A stretch of 64,000 nt of DNA, from positions 2,232,001 to 2,296,000 of the forward strand of contig NZ_QASA01000001.1 of the NCBI RefSeq assembly GCF_003340495.1, read 5' to 3'. Below are positions 46,385 through 56,764 of the stretch, piece by piece. A program made the translations under genes and the position numbers. Below the pieces are notes generated by a model that ran no database searches, was not told the origin of the DNA, and saw nothing but the letters and a program-made list of their open reading frames with translations. Numbering within the stretch: the first letter of the stretch is position 1; each line of letters starts with the position of its first letter. Source of the DNA: Adhaeribacter pallidiroseus (GTDB lineage Bacteria; Bacteroidota; Bacteroidia; Cytophagales; Hymenobacteraceae).

Positions 46385-47668
46385 ATGTACCACTTAGAAA
46401 TTTCACATAAGAATTTACCGGATTCTTTGGCCAATTTTAAAAAAAAAGCTTTAGCCTGGGCAAATTCTTATAAACAGGTTGCTTATTATGAGCCTAATGA
46501 GATTGCTTTTCCGCACCACGGATTTAAAAATTTTTTGGCGGTTAGCAATACTTTTTTGCCGATTGACACAAACATAGCTTTACAAGCTCTGCAAACTGAA
46601 ATTTACCAGCAAAAGCAAATTCTTTGTTGTATTTTAAACTACAATTTAAAAAATCAAATCGAGGATCTTACCAACCCTAACCCCGACTTTATACAATTTC
46701 CGACTATTCATTATTTCTACCCGGAAGTACAGCTCTGCTTTCAATCAGAAAAAGTTATCATATACTCTGTTTCCGATAATTGCTTAGGTTTATACCGAGC
46801 AATTACGAAACAAGACATTACGGGCAATGTGCAGCTTAATGCCATGGCGTTTAAATCCCGGATTTCAAAAAAAGAATATATAAATCAGGTAAATCAGGTA
46901 AAACAAAGAATTTGGGAAGGAGATGTGTACGAACTTAATTTTTGCCAGGAGTTTTATGCATCGGTTTCGGACTTTAACCCCATTACCGCCTTCTTCCATT
47001 TAAATAAACTTTCGCCCATGCCCTTTGCTGGCTTTTATAAAGTGCAGGATCGTTATTTACTATGTGCTTCGCCAGAGCGTTTTTTAAAAAAAGATCAGAA
47101 CACACTCATTTCTCAACCCATAAAAGGTACCATCCGGCGCGGTAACACCGAACCAGAAGATGCGCAGCTCAAACACGAATTAGCCACCAACGAAAAGGAA
47201 ATTGCCGAAAACATGATGATTATGGATTTGGTGCGAAACGATCTGGCCCGGTGTTCGGTTAAGGGTTCCGTAAAAGTCGAAGAAATGTTTGCCATCTACA
47301 GCTTTAGGCAAGTTCACCAGATGATTACAACCATTCAATCCCAAGTGTCCGACAGAACTTCTTTTTCCGATATGATTCGGAGTACCTTTCCAATGGGAAG
47401 CATGACGGGAGCGCCTAAATTGGCGGCCTTGCGCTTAATTGATCAATACGAAGCATTTGCCCGTGGCTTATACTCCGGAAGTTTAGGTTACATTTTACCT
47501 AACGGGGATTTTGATTTTAATGTAGTTATCCGAAGTATTCAGTATAACAGTATAGCGGGTTATTTATCTTTTGCGGTAGGGAGTGCCATTACTTACGATT
47601 CGGACCCGGAAAAGGAGTTTGAAGAATGTTTGTTAAAATCTAAAGCCATTCTTGAAATACTACAATAA
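46385..47668 (+). CDS. pabB: Aminodeoxychorismate synthase component I
   Basis: 427 residues from ATG 46385; an in-frame TTG six bases earlier lies inside the promoter box and was rejected. This chorismate-binding enzyme aminates chorismate to ADC for folate synthesis with a PabA glutaminase encoded elsewhere. QPIKGTIRRG carries the lysine (PIKGT) that marks PabB rather than TrpE (PIAGT). NLIxD-type MIMDLVRNDLARC, YSFRQVHQMITT and FPMGSMTGAPKLAALRLI complete the active site. It is transcribed alone between a terminator and its own promoter. Confidence 0.9.
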   Translation: MYHLEISHKNLPDSLANFKKKALAWANSYKQVAYYEPNEIAFPHHGFKNFLAVSNTFLPIDTNIALQALQTEIYQQKQILCCILNYNLKNQIEDLTNPNPDFIQFPTIHYFYPEVQLCFQSEKVIIYSVSDNCLGLYRAITKQDITGNVQLNAMAFKSRISKKEYINQVNQVKQRIWEGDVYELNFCQEFYASVSDFNPITAFFHLNKLSPMPFAGFYKVQDRYLLCASPERFLKKDQNTLISQPIKGTIRRGNTEPEDAQLKHELATNEKEIAENMMIMDLVRNDLARCSVKGSVKVEEMFAIYSFRQVHQMITTIQSQVSDRTSFSDMIRSTFPMGSMTGAPKLAALRLIDQYEAFARGLYSGSLGYILPNGDFDFNVVIRSIQYNSIAGYLSFAVGSAITYDSDPEKEFEECLLKSKAILEILQ

Positions 47669-47734
47669 AACTTAGGTTTACTATAGTAGAACGGCATAAT
47701 ATTGGTAAATGGTCGAGCGAACCAAAATTTGATC

Positions 47735-48376
47735 ATGAAAAAAATTCTACCCATTTTATTTTTAAGCAGTTCCCTATTTGTAAGCGGTTGTGCTTCATCG
47801 TTTAAGAGTATCAATCCAGAAAAAATTTCTTATTCGTACACGAGCAAAGAATCTGAGGTGCAGTATTCGTATGCGTATGATGTACTAGCTATGCAGGGTA
47901 ACCGGAAATACGTTAAAAAGGAACGGAAGCATGGCTTGCGGGTAGTTGCCGTTAAAATTGTAAATACCACTGAGCAAACCTTGCGGTTAAATGACAATTT
48001 AAAATTAATGGTGGGCAACAATCAAACAGTGCCGGTAGCCCCCACCATTGCCGCCAGAGAACTAAAACAAGGCGTGCCTATTTACTTACTTTACCTACTT
48101 TTAAATTTTACCGTTGGGGGCACTCAAACCACTACGAACGGCGTAACCACTACCACTGGAGGCAATTACATACCTAGTGGGCCATTTATTGCCGGTGGAA
48201 ACATGATTGTAGCAGCAACCGCAAATAAGAATTTAAAATCAGAATTGCTACGATATAATTTAACAGATAAGGACATTGCTCCTGGCCAAACTGTATACGG
48301 TTTAGTCACTATTCATTCTTTAACAGCTGATCCAATTCGTTTTGAATTAAACACTACTCAGTTAAGCAGTAAATAG
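47735..48376 (+). CDS. Lipoprotein, hypothetical
   Basis: 213 residues from ATG 47735 (MKKILPILFLSSSLFVSG then Cys19), a standard lipoprotein signal. An in-frame GTG/ATG further up adds a hydrophilic leader and was rejected. The mature protein has a Tyr-rich start (ISYSYTSKESEVQYSYAY), a Thr/Gly-rich hydrophobic patch (GGTQTTTNGVTTTTGGNYIP) and a beta-rich C-terminus (GQTVYGLVTIHSL). No family recognised. Followed by a strong terminator. Confidence 0.65.
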   Translation: MKKILPILFLSSSLFVSGCASSFKSINPEKISYSYTSKESEVQYSYAYDVLAMQGNRKYVKKERKHGLRVVAVKIVNTTEQTLRLNDNLKLMVGNNQTVPVAPTIAARELKQGVPIYLLYLLLNFTVGGTQTTTNGVTTTTGGNYIPSGPFIAGGNMIVAATANKNLKSELLRYNLTDKDIAPGQTVYGLVTIHSLTADPIRFELNTTQLSSK

Positions 48377-48493
48377 ATTATATCAGCTTCATTATCATCA
48401 ACAATCAGCGTAATTTTACTTTAACAATTAAGTGGTATTTAATGAGGATCACCATTAATTAGTTTAGATTAAACTTTAAAATAATATTTCTCC

Positions 48494-48526
48494 AAACGCC
48501 AGGTAAATAATTTACCTGGCGTTTTC
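48494..48526 (+). terminator. Intrinsic terminator of the 47735 lipoprotein gene
   Basis: Perfect 14-bp arms aaacgccaggtaaa (48494-48507) and tttacctggcgttt (48511-48524) with a three-base loop. It lies about 120 bases past the stop codon. Confidence 0.85.
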
Positions 48527-48598
48527 GTTTAAACATAAGTATTAATTCCAGAGTTAATATAAGTATAACTGCCATTCTGTCATTTAAAATAAAATTTG

Positions 48599-48606
48599 TA
48601 AATTTG
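48599..48606 (+). promoter_or_regulatory. -7 box of the miaB operon
   Basis: TAAATTTG matches TAnnTTTG, 19 bases before the ATG of miaB. It would drive the run miaB to secG. Confidence 0.45.
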
Positions 48607-48625
48607 CCTCTTCAAAAATTAGAAC

Positions 48626-50056
48626 ATGAATAACTTAGTGGTAGATCTGGATTTTATCGATAATCGAACAGCCGAACAAGCGGCTTGTGAAACCAAGATC
48701 AGCGCAGAAACGAATACCGGGCGTTCCCGGAAACTATATATTGAGAGTTACGGCTGCCAGATGAATTTCTCGGACAGTGAGATTGTAACATCTATATTAT
48801 TTAAAGAAGGTTTTGATACTACTGCCGATATTAATAAAGCAGATGTTGTATTCTTAAATACCTGTTCTATTCGGGAAAAAGCGGAACAAACCGTCCGCCA
48901 TCGGTTAGTGCATATAAATGGTTTACGGAAACGCCGGCCTGGATTAATCATCGGGGTATTAGGCTGTATGGCCGAACGCTTAAAGAAAAATTTTCTGGAA
49001 GAAGAAAAAATAGTGGATTTGGTTGTGGGTCCGGATGCCTATCGGGATTTGCCTAATTTATTAAATGAAGTAGATAATGGCCAAAAAGCCGTAAACGTGC
49101 TTTTATCCCGCGAGGAAACGTACGCCGACATTAATCCCATCCGGTTAAATTCCAACGGTGTTTCGGCCTTTGTATCCATTATGCGCGGCTGTAATAACAT
49201 GTGTTCCTTTTGCGTGGTACCATTTACTCGTGGTCGGGAACGCAGCCGCGATCCTTTTTCCATAATTCGGGAAGTACAAGACTTAGTTGCCAAAGGCTTT
49301 AAAGAAGTAACTTTACTGGGCCAAAACGTAGATTCGTACCATTATACTTCCGAAGACAACCTGGTTCAAGTAAATTTTGCCAGTTTACTGGAAAAAGTAG
49401 CGCAGGTTAGCTCAGATTTGCGGGTACGTTTTTCTACCTCGCACCCCAAAGACATTACCGATGAAGTATTGTACACTATAAAAAAATACGACAACATTTG
49501 TAATTACATTCATTTACCAGTACAAAGCGGTAATTCCCGGATTCTGGATTTAATGAACCGTACCTACGACCGCGATTGGTACCTGAACCGCGTAGATGCC
49601 ATCCGCAGGATTTTAGGCGAAGACTGCGGTATTTCGTCAGATATGATTACCGGCTTTTGCTCTGAAACCGAAGAAGAACACCAGGATACGCTTTCTTTAA
49701 TGGATTACGTGCAATACGATTACTCCTATATGTTCTATTACTCGGAACGTCCGGGAACTTTAGCCGCCCGTAAATTAACCGACGATGTGCCTCTCGAAAC
49801 AAAAAAACGGAGGTTAGCCGAGGTAATCGAAAAACAAAGACAACTTTCACTGCAACGCAACCAAATGGCGCTAAACCAGGTGCATCGAGTTTTAGTAGAA
49901 GGTTTTTCTAAAAAATCAAATGAACATTTAAGTGGTCGCAACGATCAAAACAAGGTAGTGGTATTTCCTAAATTGCACTTTAAAAAAGGCGACTACGTGG
50001 ATGTTTTAATTACGGATTGTTCGGTGGGTACTTTAATGGGAGAACCCCTAATTTAG
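48626..50056 (+). CDS. miaB: tRNA-2-methylthio-N6-dimethylallyladenosine synthase
   Basis: 476 residues. MiaB adds the methylthio group to i6A37 of tRNA. The UPF0004 domain holds [26 protein letters not shown] and VLGCMAERL. The radical-SAM motif is [15 protein letters not shown] and a TRAM domain ends the protein ([16 protein letters not shown]). All six cluster cysteines are present. It opens a run of co-directional genes; the next gene starts close to its stop codon. Confidence 0.97.
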   Translation: MNNLVVDLDFIDNRTAEQAACETKISAETNTGRSRKLYIESYGCQMNFSDSEIVTSILFKEGFDTTADINKADVVFLNTCSIREKAEQTVRHRLVHINGLRKRRPGLIIGVLGCMAERLKKNFLEEEKIVDLVVGPDAYRDLPNLLNEVDNGQKAVNVLLSREETYADINPIRLNSNGVSAFVSIMRGCNNMCSFCVVPFTRGRERSRDPFSIIREVQDLVAKGFKEVTLLGQNVDSYHYTSEDNLVQVNFASLLEKVAQVSSDLRVRFSTSHPKDITDEVLYTIKKYDNICNYIHLPVQSGNSRILDLMNRTYDRDWYLNRVDAIRRILGEDCGISSDMITGFCSETEEEHQDTLSLMDYVQYDYSYMFYYSERPGTLAARKLTDDVPLETKKRRLAEVIEKQRQLSLQRNQMALNQVHRVLVEGFSKKSNEHLSGRNDQNKVVVFPKLHFKKGDYVDVLITDCSVGTLMGEPLI

Positions 50057-50118
50057 ATTGTTTAACTGATAAACGAAACATCAGGCATGAACAATTTTTA
50101 AAATTAATTAATAGGATA

Positions 50119-51381
50119 TTGAATCAATCAGAAATACAAAGTATAAAGCAACGGTTTGGCATAATTGGCAATTCGCCTTTGCTGAATTACGCTATCCAGG
50201 TAGCGGCTCAGGTTGCCCCTACCGATATGACGGTGCTCATCACCGGCGAAAGTGGAAGCGGAAAAGAATCTTTTTCGAAAATTATACATTCTTTAAGTCC
50301 CCGTAAACACGGTCAGTTTATTGCCATTAACTGCGGCGCAATTCCCGAAGGAACTATCGATTCCGAATTATTTGGCCACGAAAAAGGCTCCTTCACCGGG
50401 GCGCAAGAAGCACGCAAAGGTTACTTTGAAGTTACAAGTGGGGGTACTATTTTTTTAGATGAAATTGGCGAAATGCCTTTAGGCACCCAAGCCCGCCTGT
50501 TACGGGTACTCGAAAACGGCGAATTTATAAAAGTAGGTTCTTCTAAAGTACAAAAAACGGATGTACGGGTAGTAACGGCTACTAACGTTAACTTATTAAA
50601 TGCTGTCCGGGATGGTGCTTTTCGTGAAGATTTATATTACCGGTTAAATACGGTACCTATTACGGTACCACCGCTCCGCGAACGGGGTGAGGATGTATAC
50701 TTGCTATTCCGGAAGTTTGCTTCTGATTTTGCCGAGAAATACCACGTTAAACCGGTTACACTAACCCCAGATGCGGTATTGGAATTGCAGCGTTTCCGCT
50801 TCCCGGGCAATATCCGGCAATTAAAAAACATTGCCGAGCAGATTTCAGTGCTGGAATATGATCGCGAAATTGACGGAAACAAATTACGGCATTACTTACC
50901 AAAGGAAGAAGTAAGTACTTTACCAATGCTTTTACCGGGCAACCGGGCCGCCGACCAAAACTTTTCGGAACGTGACCTGCTCTACAAAGTATTATTTGAC
51001 ATGAAAAAAGACGTAACCGATTTAAAAAAACTGGTTTACGAATTTATAAGCCCGCAGTCAAATAATGCTAATATTCTGCAAGAGCACAGCCATTTATTCG
51101 AAAACCTGGATACCGTTGATCGGCGATCTTATCCCGCTCCGGAACCAGCAGATAACCGGCTTCTACCGGTAAACGACCACACGGATGATTACGAAAAAGT
51201 AGAAGACATACCGCACGAAACCGAAGAAGAAACTTTGTCTCTAGAGAGTAAAGAGAAAGAAATGATTTTGAAGGCGCTCAAAAAACATAATAATAAGCGG
51301 AAGTATGCGGCCCATGATTTAGGTATATCGGAACGCACACTTTATCGCAAACTGAAACAGTACGACATTGAAGAATTATAA
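50119..51381 (+). CDS. Sigma-54-interaction AAA+ regulator with Fis-type HTH
   Basis: 421 residues from a TTG at 50119 (then NQSEIQSIKQRFGIIGNSPL), preceded by a purine-rich aggata. The frame stays open further up into miaB, but homologues known to me begin near IQSIKQRFGI. Walker A is GESGSGKE, followed by INCGAIPEG, FGHEKGSFTGAQEARKGYFE and IFLDEIGEMP; Arg-finger region FREDLYYRLN. The sigma-54 contact loop reads GSFTGA instead of GAFTGA, a variation seen in active members. The C-terminal Fis-like HTH is KRKYAAHDLGISERTLYRKL. No receiver domain, so regulation is by level or by partner. It activates genes unknown here. Confidence 0.88.
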   Translation: MNQSEIQSIKQRFGIIGNSPLLNYAIQVAAQVAPTDMTVLITGESGSGKESFSKIIHSLSPRKHGQFIAINCGAIPEGTIDSELFGHEKGSFTGAQEARKGYFEVTSGGTIFLDEIGEMPLGTQARLLRVLENGEFIKVGSSKVQKTDVRVVTATNVNLLNAVRDGAFREDLYYRLNTVPITVPPLRERGEDVYLLFRKFASDFAEKYHVKPVTLTPDAVLELQRFRFPGNIRQLKNIAEQISVLEYDREIDGNKLRHYLPKEEVSTLPMLLPGNRAADQNFSERDLLYKVLFDMKKDVTDLKKLVYEFISPQSNNANILQEHSHLFENLDTVDRRSYPAPEPADNRLLPVNDHTDDYEKVEDIPHETEEETLSLESKEKEMILKALKKHNNKRKYAAHDLGISERTLYRKLKQYDIEEL

Positions 51382-51889
51382 TTTAATTATTTCGAGTTTA
51401 TTTTTCTGGATGGTAATGGCTTTATCCGGTTGTGGCGTTTACTCTTTTACGGGTACTAACATCGATCCTTCCATTAAAACCATGAGTGTGCTTAATTTCG
51501 AAAATAATTCCGGACAAGGCCCATCTAATCTCACACAATTAGTAAGCGAAGAATTCCGGGATTATTTTCAAAGGAACACTAATTTAAAATTAATACCACA
51601 GAACGGTGATTTGCAATTTGAAGGACAAATTTTATCTTTTAATTTTAGTCCGGCGGCTTTGCAAAAACAAGGGGAAACGGATGTAGCCTCTGTTAACCGA
51701 CTTACTATCAGTTTGCAGGTGCGCTATAAAAATAACAAAGATTCTAAACAAGATTTTGAACAATCTTTTTCCGCTTTCCGCGATTTTCCCCAAAATCAGA
51801 ATATTTCGCAAATTGATGATGCCTCTATCCGGCGCATCACCGAGCAATTAGTAATGGACGTTTTTAATAAATCATTGGCTAATTGGTAA
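51368..51889 (+). CDS. lptE: LptE-like LPS-assembly lipoprotein
   Basis: 173 residues from TTG 51368, which overlaps the end of the regulator gene by 14 bases. This start gives the full signal (KNYNLIISSLFFWMVMALSG then Cys22); the first ATG would leave too short a signal. The mature part has the Bacteroidota LptE pattern: CGVYSFTGTNIDPSIKTMSV, NNSGQGPSNLTQLVSEEFRD, LQFEGQILSFNF and ASIRRITEQLVMDVFNKSLA. LptE plugs the LptD outer-membrane translocon. Overlap with the upstream gene supports translational coupling. Confidence 0.82.
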   Translation: MKNYNLIISSLFFWMVMALSGCGVYSFTGTNIDPSIKTMSVLNFENNSGQGPSNLTQLVSEEFRDYFQRNTNLKLIPQNGDLQFEGQILSFNFSPAALQKQGETDVASVNRLTISLQVRYKNNKDSKQDFEQSFSAFRDFPQNQNISQIDDASIRRITEQLVMDVFNKSLANW

Positions 51890-51890
51890 A

Positions 51891-52022
51891 AGGGTTGCAA
51901 GTTACAGGTTACCAGTTGAAAGTTTATGGAATAACTACTAATTAAACTTTCTTACCTTTTAACCTTTAATTTCTAACTTCTACTTTTCTAACCTGTAACT
52001 TGCAACTGGTAACCTGCAACCC
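51891..52022. repeat. Word-like repeat pair (gttgcaagttacaggtt type), copy 2
   Basis: Left part 51891-51925 reads ggttgcaagttacaggttac followed by cagttgaaag. Right part 51990-52022 reads aacctgtaacttgcaactgg followed by taacctgcaaccc, its reverse complement with the units permuted. It lies between lptE and the TPR-like gene, both on the plus strand. The same words occur at 41221-41358. Confidence 0.75.
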
Positions 52023-52026
52023 ACCT

Positions 52027-53472
52027 ATGAACAAATCAGCTTTACTCCACATGGTGCGCAACGTGTCTGCTCTTTCGGAACAGAATGTGGAAGAACTAGA
52101 AAAGCTGGTCCAGAATTTTCCTTATTGCCAAACGGCACATCTACTTATTGCGAAAGCCGCCTACGATAAAGGCAATATGCTGTCGAACCAAAAGTTACGG
52201 AAAGCCGCCGCTTATGCCACCAACCGGCAATTACTCAAAAAGCTAATTTACACAACAGATGCAGCAGTACCATTAACGGTAGTTGAAGAGTTCAAAAATC
52301 AGTTTCAAGCTCAAGCAGTTGCTGGCAAATATGCGAATGATGGCTCTGAAGCAGCACTACTATCTCCTGTAAACCAGGACGAGGAAGCAATTTCTAGTTC
52401 CATCAATGCTGAAAATTCAAATTTAGACTCAGAAACCACCGCGGAGGATTTAAAACCGATAGTTGGTAAAAGTGTAGAATTTATTGCGTCATCCAATTCG
52501 CCTCAAACTATAGAACCAGAATTAGAACCAAATGAAGATGAAACGAATGAGCCAGATAGTACAGCGATAACTCCTTTCACCGAAACAGAAAAAGATAATA
52601 CAGAACCAGTTGAATTAGCTGAAATTGATGAACCTGAATATAATTTAATTGAACCACAAACTGCCAATCCGGAGGAAGAAATAAGATTCTTACCTAATTT
52701 AGAGCCTGCTTATACTTTAACCTTGTCTGAACTGGAAGAAATGCTGCAGGTTGAAAAATGGACAAGCTCTGTTGATGCTTCCGAACCTGTAATTTCAGAA
52801 TCCCAGGAGGAGGACATACCTGTTATTGAAGTAGAAATACCAAAATCTACTGCGCCTACCGAAATAATCCGGTACGAATTAGAAGTGCCGGAAGAGATGG
52901 AAGAAACTGCTTTCGACCAGACATTAGCCAATTTCGATTCGTATTTATTTAAACCTGAAAAAGACGAATTTTTTAATAGTGAATTAATACCTGCTACCAC
53001 GGAAGAATTTATTCGGGAAGTGTATCTGTCCAATCAGTTAGGGTACTGGATGGGATCTAGCCGTTTAGGCGAATTACTGCAAGTAAAAGATGAGCTCACC
53101 CAACACACACCTCTGCAATTTTACCCGGATTTAATCTTAGAATATAGCAAACAAAATTACCTCACTCCGACCGATCCGCCCAAAACTACCCCGGCCAACC
53201 GGCAGTTTGAAATTATTGATCAGTTTTTAAAAGCAAATCCAAAATTAAAAGCATTTTCAAACGAAAAAATGCGCGCCGAGCCGCTCGATGATTTAGCCTT
53301 TAAGAGCACTAAAAATACAAAAAATTTGGCTTCGGAGAACTTGGCAAATATTATGGTGCAACAAGGAAAAATTAAAAAAGCCATTAAAATTTATGAGCAC
53401 CTGATAGTGAAAATACCGGAAAAAAGAGCTTACTTTGCAGCTCAAATTGAAAAACTAAGAAATCAGATATAG
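52027..53472 (+). CDS. TPR-like hypothetical protein of the lptE-secG cluster
   Basis: 481 residues from ATG 52027 (MNKSALLHMVRNVSALSEQN). An in-frame start 27 bases upstream lies in the repeat and was rejected. The N-terminal 80 residues are helical (FPYCQTAHLLIAKAAYDKGN), typical of TPR-like repeats. About 100-330 is acidic and low in complexity (many Glu, Pro, Thr). The C-terminus returns to a TPR-like helix pair (ENLANIMVQQGKIKKAIKIY). Unknown function; co-occurrence with lptE and secG in Bacteroidota suggests an envelope or assembly role, which is inference only. Confidence 0.7.
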   Translation: MNKSALLHMVRNVSALSEQNVEELEKLVQNFPYCQTAHLLIAKAAYDKGNMLSNQKLRKAAAYATNRQLLKKLIYTTDAAVPLTVVEEFKNQFQAQAVAGKYANDGSEAALLSPVNQDEEAISSSINAENSNLDSETTAEDLKPIVGKSVEFIASSNSPQTIEPELEPNEDETNEPDSTAITPFTETEKDNTEPVELAEIDEPEYNLIEPQTANPEEEIRFLPNLEPAYTLTLSELEEMLQVEKWTSSVDASEPVISESQEEDIPVIEVEIPKSTAPTEIIRYELEVPEEMEETAFDQTLANFDSYLFKPEKDEFFNSELIPATTEEFIREVYLSNQLGYWMGSSRLGELLQVKDELTQHTPLQFYPDLILEYSKQNYLTPTDPPKTTPANRQFEIIDQFLKANPKLKAFSNEKMRAEPLDDLAFKSTKNTKNLASENLANIMVQQGKIKKAIKIYEHLIVKIPEKRAYFAAQIEKLRNQI

Positions 53473-53475
53473 TAT

Positions 53476-53907
53476 ATGTACATTGCCTTACTTTGCTTAA
53501 TAATTTTTGTTTGCGTGCTGTTGATATTGGTAGTTTTATCTCAGAATTCAAAAGGTGGTGGCTTATCCAGCCAATTTGGCGCGGGTTCCAGCCAGTTGAT
53601 GGGTGTTAAAAGAACCGGCGATTTACTTGAAAAATTAACCTGGGGCTTAGCAATTGGCTTGGTGCTGCTTACTTTAACGTCACATATTATTTTAGATACT
53701 ACGGGCAATGCCGTACAATCCAGAAGCATTAACATCGAAAAGGCCCAACAAGACAGACCAGCTGCTACGGCACCGGCCATTCCACCGGTTGGTAATGGAA
53801 CTACGCCTCCGGCTGGTTCTAACAACGCGGCTCCGGCTGGTACGGCTACCCCGGCACAACAACCGGCTGTAAGCACTCCCGGTGTTACACTTGATTCTAC
53901 CAAATAA
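53476..53907 (+). CDS. secG: Preprotein translocase subunit SecG
   Basis: 143 residues, of which the first 75 are SecG proper: helix one IALLCLIIFVCVLLILVVLS, the NSKGGGLSSQFGAGSSQLMG loop and helix two LTWGLAIGLVLLTLTSHIIL. SecG is the small inner-membrane partner of SecYE. The remaining 65 residues are Ala/Pro/Gly/Thr-rich and probably disordered in the periplasm, a tail common in this phylum. It starts three bases after the preceding gene ends, closing the operon before a terminator. Confidence 0.93.
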   Translation: MYIALLCLIIFVCVLLILVVLSQNSKGGGLSSQFGAGSSQLMGVKRTGDLLEKLTWGLAIGLVLLTLTSHIILDTTGNAVQSRSINIEKAQQDRPAATAPAIPPVGNGTTPPAGSNNAAPAGTATPAQQPAVSTPGVTLDSTK

Positions 53908-54211
53908 TAAATAGATCAGTTATTATTCTCTACCGGTATTGCCCGCCGCAATACCGGTATTTTTTTGCTACTTTTTACAGTAACTTAAGTCAGTTTTTTA
54001 AATTTTATGTCAGCTTTACTTACCAACTGACAGCGCCAGCCTGACAATTGTGGCAGAAGCGAGCTAAAATAAACTGAAAATTTGACGATTAAGAATCAAA
54101 AAACACCTTGGCACAGGAAATGTAGCAGTGCTTCACGCGAGTAAAGCTAAAGGCTTTGTTTCAGATGAACTTAATAAAACATTCATATCTACTTTAAACT
54201 ATAGAAAACCT
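53908..54211. other. Intergenic stretch upstream of groES
   Basis: About 300 bases holding the secG terminator and the upstream region of groES. No exact CIRCE element and no full two-box promoter were found. Confidence 0.5.
53931..53967 (+). terminator. Intrinsic terminator of the miaB-secG run
   Basis: Perfect 12-bp arms taccggtattgc (53931-53942) and gcaataccggta (53948-53959), five-base loop and T-run. Confidence 0.92.
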
Positions 54212-54502
54212 ATGGCAATTAACATTAAACCATTAGCAGACAGAGTAATTGTTGCTCCGGCAGCAGCAGAAGAAAAAACCAAATCAGGTATTATTATTCC
54301 GGACACTGCCAAAGAAAAACCGCAACGCGGCGAGATAGTGGCAGTAGGCGAAGGTAAAGTATCGGAGCAGGGTGTTCTGGTAAAACCACAATTGCAAGTA
54401 GGCGACCAAGTACTTTATGGGAAATATGCTGGAACCGAAATTACAGTGGATGGCCAGGATTACCTGATTATGCGTGAATCTGATATTTTTGCGGTAGTTT
54501 AA
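54212..54502 (+). CDS. groES: Co-chaperonin GroES
   Basis: 96 residues from ATG 54212 ([20 protein letters not shown]). The mobile loop is [20 protein letters not shown] and the roof-hairpin region [10 protein letters not shown]. It caps GroEL during folding. An upstream in-frame TTG/GTG extension is not needed. It lies 67 bases before groEL. Confidence 0.97.
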   Translation: MAINIKPLADRVIVAPAAAEEKTKSGIIIPDTAKEKPQRGEIVAVGEGKVSEQGVLVKPQLQVGDQVLYGKYAGTEITVDGQDYLIMRESDIFAVV

Positions 54503-54557
54503 GTTAACCGTACTTTTATCTGTAATTTATTATAAGAACTATTTTTAAATTTTTTAA

Positions 54558-56210
<1,653 letters not shown>

Positions 56211-56228
56211 TCTAATCGCTTTTTTCCC

Positions 56229-56270
56229 TAAATAAGAAAGCCTCCGAAAATTCGGAGGCTTTCTTATTTA
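56229..56270 (+). terminator. Intrinsic terminator of groES-groEL
   Basis: Perfect 20-bp arms (56229-56248 and 56251-56270) around two bases; core gaaagcctccgaa / ttcggaggctttc. Confidence 0.9.
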
Positions 56271-56364
56271 TAATCCGCTTGTGGCCTATTTACTAAAATA
56301 ACTTTTGTAAGCATTTTGGTAAATAATTTCAAATTTTTAAAAATGACTATCAGTACTTTCCTTT

Positions 56365-56645
56365 TCAAACAACCCTTACGAATAATAAAAACGCTAGTTC
56401 TTTGATTTCGATTTTAATATTATGCGGAGCAGTCTCATCTCCTCCAAAATAAGGAAATAATTTATACTTATCAGAAGTACCCGAACAACCGCGCGACATT
56501 TCCATCTGTTGCCCGTTTAACTTAAAAATGTACGTGTTATCAGTAGCTTCCAGTTCAACTCGTAGGCTTTGTTTAAGTCAACAGACGTAATAAACGTTTC
56601 CCTTCTTTGTTGATTTGCATAAGTATAAGCCAGAATTTCTATCTG
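56365..56645 (-). pseudogene. Frameshifted C-terminal gene remnant next to the IS630 element
   Basis: The minus strand reads QIEILAYTYANQQRRETFIT, then SVDLNKAYELNWKLLIT. After a frame change it continues VELEATDNTYIFKLNGQQME, then MSRGCSGTSDKYKLFPYFGG and DETAPHNIKIEIKEL, stopping at 56365. The GCSGTSDKYxLxPYFGGDExAPH pattern is protein-like and resembles the last strands of Bacteroidota secreted beta-sandwich proteins, but I cannot name the family. The 5' part is missing. The IS left end is about 70 bases away. Confidence 0.75.
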
Positions 56646-56764
56646 ATAATTTAAAACTTGAACAAGGTTAAACAGGTCTCAGTTCTTTAACAAACAATCC
56701 GTTTTGTTATAGTTATACCAGATAGTAATAAGAACTTTCCATATTTTAGAAATGTTTGGTTTGC

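Larger units (their letters stand above)
56211..56764. other. Gap with groEL terminator, a decayed gene and the left IS end
   Basis: About 550 bases. The groEL terminator, the remnant at 56365-56645 and the left end of the IS630-family element from 56718 are listed separately. No intact gene is present. Confidence 0.6.

Noticed and set aside
53541-53903. 120-codon minus-strand frame opposite secG
   Set aside because: Created by the Ala/Pro-rich tail codons of secG on the other strand; secG is certain.
54108-54127. Sigma-54-type promoter (ttggcac ... gc) upstream of groES
   Set aside because: The spacing between GG and GC is 13 bases rather than 10, and no GC follows at the right place.
54122-54150. 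CIRCE-like (HrcA operator) sequence upstream of groES
   Set aside because: gtagcagtg and gagtaaagctaa only loosely recall TTAGCACTC-N9-GAGTGCTAA; three mismatches on the left and an insertion on the right.
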